Below are positions 22,650 through 33,821 of a stretch of 64,000 nt of DNA, in pieces. Origin of the DNA: Rotaria socialis (taxonomy: Eukaryota; Rotifera; Eurotatoria; Philodinida; Philodinidae); contig CAJNYU010000848.1 in assembly GCA_905331475.1 (NCBI GenBank), positions 60,149 to 124,148 on the forward strand, in the 5' to 3' direction. A model generated the notes under the pieces. That model searched no databases and was not told the DNA's origin. It worked only from the letters and a program-made list of their open reading frames with translations. The number at the start of each line of letters is the position of its first letter. The first letter of the stretch is position 1. The translations under genes and the position numbers were made by a program.

Positions 22650-22745
22650 AGAGATATCATTTGGCTATTTTAGTTGAACGGTTTGTGTTCGTGTCTTTTA
22701 GTATTTTGTTCTCGTGTTCGAATCCATCTCTTAACTTTATCGAAG
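22650..22745 (+). other. tRNA-like segment (A-box/B-box), relative of 1735-1815
   Basis: It contains TTGGCTATTTTAGTTGAACGG (degenerate A-box) and CGTGTTCGAATCC (good B-box). AGAGAT at the start can pair with ATCTCT just after the B-box, as an acceptor stem would, but the T and D stems do not pair well. It is probably a tRNA pseudogene or SINE head rather than a working tRNA. Confidence 0.35.
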
Positions 22746-25700
22746 CTTATGTAAATTATAGTTCTAGAGTTCTATGAATCAATGTAAACGAGTATATGGA
22801 TCGTATATACAACTCAAGTTCTATAAAGTACTTGATGGTTTTCAATTTTTTTTCATCCAAAATATACGATACCACAGTTTCGGAAACAGTACAAAATGCT
22901 GTCAAGAAATGATCGTTTCGCAACGTTTGCTTTGTCTGATGTGGAATGCGTTAAACCGGCCAGCATTAACGCGTCTCGCAGCTATGGGAAAATGAATTCT
23001 CAGCACGGGTTTTTTTCGAAGAAATTTACGCCATGGGTACGAAATTATGGTTTTACATAAACCAATGGCTGATTGAAGGCGAAGATATAATCCAGACATC
23101 CGAACAGAAAGTAGTACAATACCATCGCTCAATACAATGATCGTACAGTTCTAGAATGGTGCTGTCAGTGTTCCTCTGTGTAACACTCTCTGTTAAGTGC
23201 ATTCCCATATAAAAATACAGGGAAAATCAGAATAAAATCTATTACCGTTTTGACTAAAATTCGATTTTAATTAACTAAAATCGGTTATAATCGATGCAAC
23301 AGTTGTTTCACAATACTACCGCTTACAACAAATTTCAGTTGATTTTTATCTGTTTTTAATCAATCATAAATCAACTAACAACTGATTAAAAGTAATTGTG
23401 ATGGTGTGAGATCGACATCAGGCACAGGCACATAATAACATCTCATCAATTACTTCCAGTAACGCTGATTTACAATTAACAAGATTAGACTTATTTTTAC
23501 TTTCCTGAAAATATTTTCTCAAGAATTCATCAGTATTCTCTAAATTACATTATTCAGAATTTTTACTTTCGCAACAAAATATACTCCTACTTCGTTATTT
23601 TCTGCTAAAAAAACTGGGGATACTCCTCTCCGAGAAAAAGGAAGAAATCAATGAAAACAATCTCTATCAAAACGAAAAACAAGTCTGAATATATTCCATT
23701 TGAATCAATGAAGCAAAAAAATTTATCCTTAATATTCGTTTTCAAGCGAAAGGAAGAAATAGCGAAAAAATAATTCAGCTTTATATTAAAAGGTAACTCG
23801 TATTATAACCCAGGAATGGGGAGGTTTTGCGCAATCAATTATTTTTATGGGAAGTACTGTAACGAGTGTTACAGCTTTTTCGTTGAAAGGGGTTTGATGT
23901 TTCTGGTTATCATGTATTACGTCAGATTTTCGATGCGATTTTCGAGATAATTGAATCGTTGCTCTAAATTCAAACCAGGCCATATAGATGGAAATCGTTT
24001 TTTCCATGTGTATAAAGAAATCGAGCTCAGTATCTAAGGTTTTGTCTTGTTCTTACATACATCGAGTCTAAAAAGGTTGTTCCGCCATTTTTGAGTAACG
24101 AAGGTGATAGTTACTGATGTATGATTGCCTGTGCACGCCGTTCATTACCAAGTATCGAAGTAATAATCTATCTTTCTAAATTTTCCAGATATCATATTTT
24201 TAACTTTAACCTGAATAAAACTCAGCTCACTATAATGCATTCAAAAGCAAAATTGATTCTAATATATTATTAGTAGTAGGAGTTTATTTTAAACTAACTA
24301 AATCTCAATGATTATAATCGATTCGAGAAACGAATCAATTTTTGTGGATTTTAAACGAGAAAAACATAATAAAATACTGATGAAAATCGATTATAATTGG
24401 TGAAAATTCTTTGATTCCTAATCAACTTCAAAAAAAAAGTCGATTATAATCAAGAATATGTTGATTTTTCGCGTAAATGTTTTTACATGGATTACATCAA
24501 TAGCTTTCATCTATCTCTTATGACGACTCGTATATTACAATACTGTCATTACCTCATTGTTCACTCATACATATCCTTTTGTTGGCCTCTTCTTCTTTTC
24601 TTTCGTCTTCTCATCTTCAAGTTGTGTATGTACACTACGCGATTGTACGATACGAAGGATTAGAATAAAGTGTATCGATATCAACACCAATATTCCTTCT
24701 ATCAGAAATCCTCACATTCTCGAAATATAACCATCGACATCTGTAACCCAGTTGCATCTATTCTCCGGTATCTAGATTTGCTGCGGCATAATAAATCCAA
24801 AATGAAACAACTCTGAAGCAACTAATCAGAGCTTTTCAAAGATGCGTCGGTTATACTTTTAAATCATGGCAATGAAAATGACGCAAATGAAAATTAATCA
24901 ATTGAAAACAAACTGATACATAGATTAAACCGGTCTACTTTTTTGACGACCAGTACCGGTACTGGTGTGGAAGGCTCAGACCGGACCGGACCATCTAACG
25001 GTAACATACGACACGAAGCATAAAATTTTGTAAATTTGTTCTCCAATGCTAAAGTCAAGGTATTCCGAAAAAATAACAGTTTTTATAAAGTATGACCGTA
25101 GGTGTTTGGGGCCAACGAATACGAATATTTAATTAGTCTTTCAAAATTCCATACTGAATTCTTTTACTTTCCAAGTCTACTGGAGGAGAGCAGAATGAAA
25201 AAAATCAAGCACGTTATTTGATAAAACCGATTATAGATTTGGATCTGTCGACCATGATTGCCTTCGGTCAAACTCCATGAAATCCTGTTTTTTCGTCCAA
25301 AGGTTTTCTTTTAGCAGAGCAAGACTAAATTTATCAATATTAAGAGTAAGTTACCTTTCATGGTGAATGTAACGATATGATGATTTTATCGTGATATCGA
25401 ACTGTTTTATTTCAATCATCTTTCTCCTTTTATAGTTACATTTTCTTTCTCCGGGGCGCGTCACTCAACCGAAGAGAGCGAGAAAGAAAACGATACAGAG
25501 GAAGAGAAGAGATACACACGTCAAATGCAATAGATGAGTTCGAACACATAATAGATAGTATCAGTGTATATAGAGGAGAAAGTCGTTATGTACATTCATT
25601 AGGATAGAACGAGTACTTATATCGGCACACACACCGCCCCCATTCAGACGAGACGCACTCCTGAGCGTCTGTTTTGTCAATGGTCGTATTTTTTAGAGAG

Positions 25701-25984
25701 AAAGAGGAAAGAAAAAAAAACATACGAAAGAGGAACACGTACAAGTGATGAACAGATAGAAACTTAGAGAACGATAACAGTTAGTTGAGGAGCATTCATG
25801 CAGAGAGACAAAAAAATCTAGAAAAAACGCTCTTTTGGTCTGTCTTCTTCTTTTTAGGGACGAGATAATATTTTATTTACATAGTTGTATTCGAATACCA
25901 CTGGAATGCGTATTTACAGGTTTTCACGATCGTTGTTCTCTCTTTCATGAACAGTTTTGATGTTGTATAAATGTTTAAGCCTAT

Positions 25985-26136
25985 TTATATTTGCGGCATT
26001 ATAATCATTTTCGTTGTTGATGTCTTTCTCATTTTGCTTATTAATCGTACGTATAGAATAATTAGAATAATTGTTATTATACCAAGTGACAACAATCCTA
26101 CTACTAGTCCATGTTGATACCATGCCGTTGGCGTGA
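25985..26136 (-). CDS. C-terminal exon of a single-pass membrane protein (partial)
   Basis: After an acceptor (CACGATAG) the minus strand reads TPTAWYQHG, then a strong transmembrane helix (LVVGLLSLGIITIILIILYV), a basic stop-transfer RLISKMRK, and a stop at 25985. No 5' exon was found. The 3.3-kb foldback element starts only about 75 bp upstream (26210) and would separate this exon from any upstream part. It may be an orphaned exon. Confidence 0.3.
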
Positions 26137-26209
26137 CTATCGTGTGGTTGGTGTCGTTGTTATTAAATATTCAATTATATTTTTTATATTGCCTGGTATA
26201 TACATGTAA

Positions 26210-29200
26210 GGGAAGTTAGCGACAGATTCGAGCTTTTCCTGAAACGATTCGTCCCATCAATCGTGCCACTTCTTGAACGTAGCGTGCCAGATAGAACTCG
26301 ATGAGCTCTATCTAATGCTATGTTCAAAAATTACGATAGCAGAAAAGCTGAAAAAACATCTATCAAAATATGATTCATCACCATGGGACAAAATGTACAC
26401 TTTTTGTATTTCCTGAATATATTCGATATGTTGCGGGTGCCAGATTTGAAACTTATTACATTCGATGCAGCTCGATGAGTTCTATCTAGTACAGTGTTCA
26501 AACCTACCATCTTAAAAACTCATGAGCCTAAAATATTCAACACACCTGTGAAACTCGGGAATTTTGTGATACTTCATCTACCGATTGGCCCTGTAACCTG
26601 TGCCAACGCCAAAACCTAATTGATTCAACTCAAATTGACGAGCTCTATCGATTGATGCGTCCTTTGATATGCAGAACAGTACTAAAAGAGCAAGAACATT
26701 CCTAAATTCAGTCATGCTACATTTATCGCGAACATTATCTTTCACAGATTCGATCCACAATACATACCACTGAGAAAGCCTACCCCATTCAATGAACTTC
26801 AATAGGACGTATCGATTGATGTATAATTTCACATGGTAACTTATAATAAATGAGTCTTGAGATCCGAATTATGTTGTTGCCATATAATTAAAGTAACGTT
26901 TCTTTTCTTTCACGATTCACTTGACTATGCGTGTCAATGATAATTTATATCTCACTCGATGCAGCTCGGTGAGCTCTATCGATTGGTGTATGACTTGACA
27001 TGATTAGCATAACTATATCACCAAGAGTCCCAAACTACTACTAAACACACATAAAAAATGGTTATTTTCATGATCGATTCGCCAGACTATGTGTGCCAAT
27101 GATGATTTATATATCATCAGAAGCAGCTTGATGAGTTCTATCGGTAGATGTGTGGCTTGATATTAGTAGTATCACTATACCATCAAGATCTCCGGAATAC
27201 TTATAAACCCACCTAAAAAAATGATCATTTTCATGATCGATTCGCCTGACTATGTGTGCCAATGATGATTTATATATCATTAGACGCAACTTGATGAGCT
27301 CTATCGCTTTATATATGACCTGATATGATTAGCATTACTATATCACCAAGAGGCCCCAAATATTAATTAAACTACCGCAAAAAATAATTCGTTTCGTGAG
27401 CGATTCGTTTTGCTTGGCGTGCCAATGATGATGCTTACATCATTCGACGCAGCTCAATGAATTCTACCGATTGATGTATCATTTTCCGTGATTTGCACTA
27501 TAGGATCAACGTCAGTACGCCAACAATTAGTGATGTAGCATATGATACAGTTGTTTTTGTAGATTTGCGTAACTAGATGTCCTTATAATGCTGTGTGTAG
27601 AGTTCGTTAGATCAGGACCAGTCGTTTCAATTGATGTTCGATTTATTATGGTTAGCACTACTGCAGTAACAAAAGCACTTCAAATACTAATTGTCTCACA
27701 TACGCAATAATTAGTTTAGTGAGCTACTCATTTACCGAGGTATGCTGATCGTGATCCTGAGCGCCATCAATTTATGTATCGCCCCAAGTGAGCAAAAGAC
27801 TGGTTAAATGACTAGTCTTTTTTCTAGTCAAGTCGACCCGTCCCGTCTAGTCTTTGTCTCAAAAACTACTCGCCCACGACTAGTCTGAGTTTTTATCCGT
27901 CATGCATACGCGNAGTTGAATGATACATCAACTGATAGAACACAGACAGCTGCATTGCTTGAGCTATTAATCATCAGTTGTATGCCTGGTCAACTGCAAT
28001 TATCTCATAGGGATGATTTTGTATGTAACATAATTGGTCTTTCGGGTTATTGTTGATGTAGTAGTCTTCATCACATCCAGGCATACACCAATCGATACAA
28101 CCCATCGAAAAGCATATAATGAGGTTAGATTCAACACTGGCACGCATAGTGAAGCGAGTCGCTAACGAAAATAAGTTTTTTTTTTATGTAAGTTAATTCA
28201 TATTAGGGGGCTCTTGTTGGTATGGCGACGCTAATCATACCAAACGGTACATCAATCGATAGAATTCATCTAGCTGCGCCGAATGATGTATCTATCAACA
28301 TTGGCTCTTTTACTCAAGTGAATCATTCACAAAACTAAGTACTGTCAACATCATATACTTGATGTATAAGTGCTGTTGCTGGCACAGTATTGTTAATCAT
28401 GCCAAATCATGTATCAAACGATAGAACTCGTTGAGCTGCATCGATTGACATATGTATCATCATTGACACACCCAACAAAGCAAATTATTCAAGAAAATAA
28501 TCATTTTTTGCTGTAGTTTAATTACTATTTGGGGCTTCTTCGTCGCGTATAGTAATGGTAATCATACAAAACGACACATCACTTGATAGCATTCATCCAG
28601 CTGCGTCGAAGAAGATATGCATCATCGTTGGTACACCGACTCAAGCGAATCGCTCACGAAAATAATAATTTTTTTATGTAGATTAGTTAATATTTGAGGG
28701 CTGGTGTTGGTATAGTAATGCTAATCATACCAAACCATATACTAATCGATAGAACTCACAGAGCTGCATCAAGTGAGATATAAATTGTGATTGGCACACA
28801 TAATCAAGCGAATCCCCACGGAAAAGAAAAATTGGTTCACTTGTGCAATAGCAGCATAATTCTGGTTACATAACTCATTTATTATAAGTTATCATATGAA
28901 ATTATACATCGATCGGTAGGTCTTATTAAGCTGCATCAACTGTAATTGCGTTTGTGAGTGGCACGTGTTTTGGATCGAATCTGTAAAAGTTAATGTTTGC
29001 GATAAATGTAGCATAACTGAATTTACGAATGTTGTTGCTCTTTTAGTACTGTTCTGTATATCAAAGGACACATCAATCGATAGAGCTCGTTGATCTGAGT
29101 CGACTCAATTGGTTTTTGGCGTTGGCATACGTTATTGGGCGAATCGGTAGATGAAATATCACAAAATTCCCGAATTTCACAGGTGTGTTGAATATTTTAG

Positions 29201-29517
29201 GTTCATGGGTTTTAAAGATGGTAGGTTTGAACACTGTACTAGATAGAACTCATCAAGCTGCATCGAATGGCATAAGTTTCAAAAGTGGCACGCGCGATGA
29301 ATCGAATATATTCAGGAAATATAAAAAGTGTACATTTTGTCCCATGGTGATGAATCATATTTTGATATATGTTTTTTCAGCTTTCATACTATCGTAATTT
29401 TTGAATATAGCATTAGATAGAGCTCATCGAGTTCTATCTGGCACGCTATGTTCAAGAAGTGGCACGATTGATGGGATGAATCGTTTCAGGAAAAGCTCGA
29501 ATCTGTCGCTAACTTCC
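26210..29517. mobile_element. 3.3-kb foldback element with arms of about 163-bp repeats
   Basis: The first about 130 bp (GGGAAGTTAGCGACAGATTC and on through AACTCGATGAGCTCTATC) return inverted at 29385-29517. Each arm is made of diverged units of about 163 bp carrying GATTCG..., GTGCCAATGATGAT, GCAGCTTGATGAGTTCTATCG and ATGATTAGCATTACTATA, for example at 26915, 27075, 27238 and 27400 on the left, and the same units inverted at about 28230, 28400, 28560 and 28720 on the right. The loop region holds the end of another element (27783-27912) and a single N at 27913. Flanks ACATGTAA (left) and ACATTGTAA (right) could be an imperfect target duplication. No coding capacity. Confidence 0.75.
27783..27912 (+). 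mobile_element. Truncated copy of the element end seen at 1398
   Basis: CCCAAGTGAGCAAAAGACT, then ATGACTAGTCTTTTTTCTAG and TCAAGTCGACCCGTC match the left 110 bp of the element at 1398-2746 (CCCAGGTGACC, AAGACTAGTCTTTTTTCTAG, CAAGTCGGCCGTCC). The copy stops at the ambiguous base 27913, in the centre of the foldback element. Confidence 0.65.
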
Positions 29518-31205
29518 CTGACATTGTAAAATCTTATTTTCTAACTCGTTATTCAGTACTGTGGTATCCTAATCAACAATAAGACTTAGAACTTATCTAG
29601 TATCTTCGTTACTGATCGCGAAATAGTAATTTGAGATCTGAAAAACAGTTATGTTTTTTCATACATTTTTGTAAATTTCTTTATGAGTTTATCATGAAAA
29701 CTTTCAATAATAAAAGTAATTTCATACGTTTCATTTAATGTGCTGAAAATTATGGTGTCCAAACTTTTCAAAATCTTGTACTGCCTCTACACTGGATAAG
29801 CGACCATTATATAAATGATCACCAGTAGAATCCAATTGTTTACTTCAGGAATTATTCTGAATCGACTTTGGCTAATCTATCCCTGTTCATTCATATATTA
29901 TTGTGACTGAAGTTATAATTGTGATTATTGTTGTTTGCTAAATGAAGAGAAGTCTAATTAACATAGCATTATAGGCAACCATCGACGATCATAATAATCA
30001 TACGTCGCACACTTTAGCAATCATTCGCCAAGACCCAAAACTCAATAGTTGAAAAGTGCTAATAAAATTTTCTATTTTATCAAATAAATAAGCAATAAAA
30101 GTCAACTTTGCGAATGATGAATCATTTTAAACTGAAATCACGAAAATTCTTACACTACCTCTTTCCATTCTCTGTGTATTAATCGTCATATTTGAATCAT
30201 TGTTTCTTGCTAAAGATTATCTTTTGCTCTCTGTTTTTGCATTTCTTGTGTACTAAAATGCTTGGCAAATGTTTTTGAAGTGAATGCTGCTAGTCAAAAA
30301 AGCGTTGAAAATGCAGACAACTTCACAGGTATGAGAAAGAAAACGTGGCTTATTACGCAGAAGTAATACTATTGGACGACATACTGATCTTACGATATCA
30401 TTCATTACAAAATAGAATGTAAGTTCTTTTTGTCGTGGCGTTTTGAAGCAAATACATATAACTGGAGACTTTTGACTACATATTACAAGCTTTCTCAAAG
30501 TACAGATTTATCCAAGCAAATATTGAATTGGCATCGTGGGGATCTCAGGGTATAGAATGTGGCGCATAATTAAAAACTGAGTGTTCGTAACGATACTACC
30601 GAGCATACGTATAAAGGCTTCTATTCGTGTTTGTTTTCGTTCCAAAAGTAACAGAATAGAGACAAATGCTTTTGTATTGAAATAGATGAATATAATCCTC
30701 AGAGATTGTGTGAATTTCAGATAAACCTACGGATTACTTGAAGCATCAACTTCAGTATTGTCATAGCAATAGTCGAGAATGTTAATAATAATTTCAGAAT
30801 ATAAGATAAAAATAGAAAAGGATGAGTTCTAACTGAAAACCTAGTGAAAAAGCTCAGGAAAATTTATAGACGGACGACGTGGAAATGAGTAGGACGATCT
30901 ACACTCTAAATAAAATCGTTGTCCCTGGAACCCTAGAAAATAGGTTTCCAAGCATGCGAAAGTTCAAATAGGCTTTCAGGCATAGAAGGGTTCGTAAGCC
31001 TATTTTCCGGGGTTCCCGGGAGAATGATTTTTGTTTAGAATGTTGACTGACTTAGCACTGGAGATTGGTCGTTAATATGAGTTGATCAAAACAAAGGATT
31101 GAACTTGCTCGTTGTCAGGTTTTCTCTCGTTAGGAGACTATCTTTCCGTGAGATATACGTATTAAATAGATTCTTTCTTCATAGATCAGCTCTGTAATTA
31201 ACATA
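29518..31205. other. Gene-free stretch
   Basis: AT-rich, with no gene I can support; the MITE at 30905-31039 is listed separately. A minus-strand open frame at 30253-30498 has no domain or splice support. Confidence 0.4.
30905..31039. mobile_element. 135-bp MITE with terminal inverted repeats of about 38 bp
   Basis: The left end TCTAAATAAAATCGTTGTCC, then CTGGAACCCTAGAAAATAGG, is mirrored by the right end in reverse: TCTAAACAAAAATCATTCTC, then CCGGGAACCCCGGAAAATAGG. The middle has a smaller palindrome around CAAATAGGCTTTC. No reading frame. Confidence 0.65.
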
Positions 31206-31486
31206 ATGTCGATACATAAAGGTAGGCTTAATATGTTTAAAGTTTCTATTAACATCATAATTTAAAATGATTGATATATATTAATTTTGTTCGAATAGGC
31301 TATTCATGTGATTGTTGCAGCGCGACAGATTTCGAAGGTTTCCGGTATAGTTGTACAGTTTGTTCCAATTACGACTTATGCAGTATATGCCATGATAATG
31401 GAAAAACAACTTTGCAGCATTCAAATTCACACTTGATGCTCTGCATACAGGAACCTGAAGTCGCATTGTCGAGTGAGTTTAAATAA
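31206..31486 (+). CDS. ZZ-type zinc-finger micro-protein, 67 aa
   Basis: Exons 31206-31221 and 31299-31486 join in phase 1 over a 77-nt intron (GTAGGC...GAATAG), giving MSIHKG followed by a complete ZZ finger: YSCDCCSATDFEGFRYSC, then TVCSNYDLCSICHD and the closing His pair HSNSHLM. ZZ fingers bind two zinc ions and usually recognise histone H3 N-termini, SUMO or degradation signals within larger proteins. Here the frame closes 13 codons after the finger. A strong donor GTGAGT at 31471 offers splicing into a longer protein, but no downstream exon was recognised, so this may be a truncated gene or a genuine one-domain protein. Confidence 0.55.
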
Positions 31487-32511
31487 TTTGGTCACAGCAT
31501 CATTTTACCAGTGGAAAATTGTCTGAAATTTTGAATTACTATATCCCAACCTGAAATCTGATTACATGAAAAAAGAGATTAAGAGGAACAAAAGCACTCT
31601 AAATAGACAAGTCAAGCGTTATCAGCTGTTTTGTGCTGATTATCCTGAATTTATGGAGTCACCCTCTGCGTTGATAAAGTAACCGTTATTGTTGGGTATT
31701 GTTAATGTGCTTATATATTGAGGTAAGAAGAATAAGTAAGACTATAAACAATTTGATTAGAGTATTTATGATAGGAATTATATGACTATGCGAGAGTATC
31801 AAATAAGACTCTGATGAAAACAGAAACTCACCCAAAATTAACAATTATAGACAATAGGCAAAGCGACAGAAACACAGTATACTTGAATTAAAAGGAAATT
31901 ATGGACCATCTTAAAAACGAGTAGTAGAAGAAGTGCCACATGCTAACTGCATAGAGATGACCTATGAAATGTTTTAGCTGTAATATGTATATAATTTAAG
32001 CACAAGCAGTGTTATTAGTGAACTATCGTATGGGACTCTAAAACTGAATTATGGCTTCAACTATGACGGAGTCTAATTCATTGAATGAATTGTTTTGAGC
32101 AATTAACGTTTGAATTATATTAGTGCAACAGTTAAATAGTCCAAATCTTATTTGAAAACGAGTTAATTTCTATTAAATATTATATAATAAACAAAAATAT
32201 AATGAGGAAATTCCACCATTTGTTTAATTATGATTGTTTCTTTGCTACGAAGTTCAGTGATGGATCACCCTATTTTATTGGTTTTTTTAATTCATGTTTT
32301 TGTAAAAAGTTTTTTACTCATAATGGTATTTTCGTTTCTGAAAAATGATATATAAAAAGAAATCTTTTGGTAATATGCACTGCTCACTTATTAGTGACTT
32401 GTTTCCTTTTTTTTTATTTCATCAGGATATCAAATCTTGATGTCAATCACATATGGTTAAACTAAAATTGAGAGCCAATACGTATGGCTCCGCTGATCAT
32501 TACGTGTCACT

Positions 32512-32788
32512 AGGGGTGGACCATTTTTTTTAACGGAACTTAATTAATGACATTAATTAATGACTTCCATTAGCCATTAATATTAATGGTTAATGTTTTC
32601 TAAGACAAACTTAATTCATTAATATTAATGATTAATGAAAACATTAATTTTAAAATTAATGTTAATGTTTTTCATTAATCATTAATATTAATGAATTAAG
32701 TTTTTCTTAGAAAACATTAAGCATTAATATTAATGGTTAATGAGAAACATTAACATTAATATAAAATTAATGTTAATGGCCCACCCCT
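32512..32788. mobile_element. 277-bp MITE with perfect 10-bp target-site duplication
   Basis: The element starts AGGGGTGGACCATT and ends, reversed, AGGGGTGGGCCATT (13 of 14 identical). The interior consists of nested ATTAATGTTAATG / CATTAATATTAATG palindromes. It is flanked by ACGTGTCACT at 32502-32511 and again at 32789-32798, an exact 10-bp direct repeat. Duplications of 9-10 bp are typical of Mutator-like transposases, so the mobilising enzyme may be of that type; that is inference. No coding capacity. Confidence 0.85.
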
Positions 32789-32888
32789 ACGTGTCACTGT
32801 TATTTTGTAACAGAAAAAAGAAGAAGTTATTTTTCGTGAGACTCAAACCACACGCCTTCTGCTATCTGGGCAGATATCTTAAATCATC

Positions 32889-33256
32889 CAGTGAAAAATA
32901 TTCACTGACTTTAATCAAATTATTGTGCAACAAAATCAAATCCGCAATCGTATTGATAATTTTGATTTAATCGATCACCGTTTAACCAAAGCTTCATGTT
33001 ATTGTTAGCCCAGTGAAAATCAGTTTGATTAAAGTCGGATTGTTTTCCAGTAAAATCCACATAGTCAATCGATTGATAATTTAAGGTGTGCTACAGAAAA
33101 ATCAGATTTCAATCAAACTGATTTCCGTTGGGCTAGCAATAACATCAAGTTTGGGTTAAATAGTGATCGATTATAATCAAAATTATGAATCCGATTGCGG
33201 ATTGGATTTTGTTGCACAACAACTTGATTGAAATCAGCGGAAATTTTTCATTGTGA
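32889..33256. mobile_element. Hairpin (foldback) element with arms of about 160 bp
   Basis: The left arm contains GTGCAACAAAATCAAATCCG, then GTTATTGTTAGCCCAGTG and AATCAGTTTGATTAAAGTCGG. The right arm repeats these in reverse complement (ATCAAACTGATTTC, TTGGGCTAGCAATAACA, CGGATTGGATTTTGTTGCAC). The loop at about 33060-33090 is short. It shares ATCGATTATAATC motifs with the family at 20447. Confidence 0.7.
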
Positions 33257-33821
33257 AGTAGCTAATATTTCTACAGTGGAAGAAAATCGTTTGATTTTAA
33301 TAACCAGATTTTATCCACATACTAAAATGATGCAAAAAAAAACTAAAGATCAAGACAAAGGACGCTAAGAGCAAAACACTATCTTGAATAGGAGCTCTTC
33401 CACTATTTTTCTTTAAATTTAATGCAAATAAAATCATACCTGTCTCCACCAAGGTTCACAATTTAGAGAATAAAATGTCCTATGATTATAACAAAACTTG
33501 ACATACAGTGAAGTAATTAGTGTTTATTCTCAATTTTTTATCGAAGTATTAGTTTAATCCAGAAACAAAATAGCTTGGTTTTAGTCACTTCCTGCTCGAG
33601 CTATCAGTGCAACCCAATTCCAAACAAGTTGTACATTTTTTATTCAAATCAAAAGCACGAGGGGACGACCTATTCTTATCACTTCCTATTCTCAATTGAC
33701 GTTGCCTTGAGTGTCTAATTAATGCTATGGGTTTCAGAAGAAAATAGTTTCTAAATAATAGGAAATCCGTTTTACGTGTTTTTACAAAGAATTGAAAGGA
33801 GTACAAGAAAATCAAAGGAGA

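Larger units (their letters stand above)
19531..25984. other. 6.4-kb gene-free, repeat-rich stretch
   Basis: Apart from the elements listed separately, this stretch holds short AT-rich sequence, a (TATC)n microsatellite at about 21504-21530, a perfect palindrome CCAGTACCGGTACTGG near 24945, and GA/CT-rich runs near 25440-25510 and 25690-25730. Short open frames here have no recognisable domain, overlap on both strands and lack splice context, so I do not call them genes. Confidence 0.5.
31487..33821. other. Gene-free stretch with two palindromic elements
   Basis: The MITE at 32512-32788 and the hairpin element at 32889-33256 are listed separately. The remainder is AT-rich with no supported gene; the open frames at 32740 and 33585 run through or beside repeats. 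Confidence 0.4.

Noticed and set aside
27913..27913. N as evidence of a scaffold gap
   Set aside because: A single ambiguous base; it may be a consensus conflict rather than a sized gap, so it is only noted.
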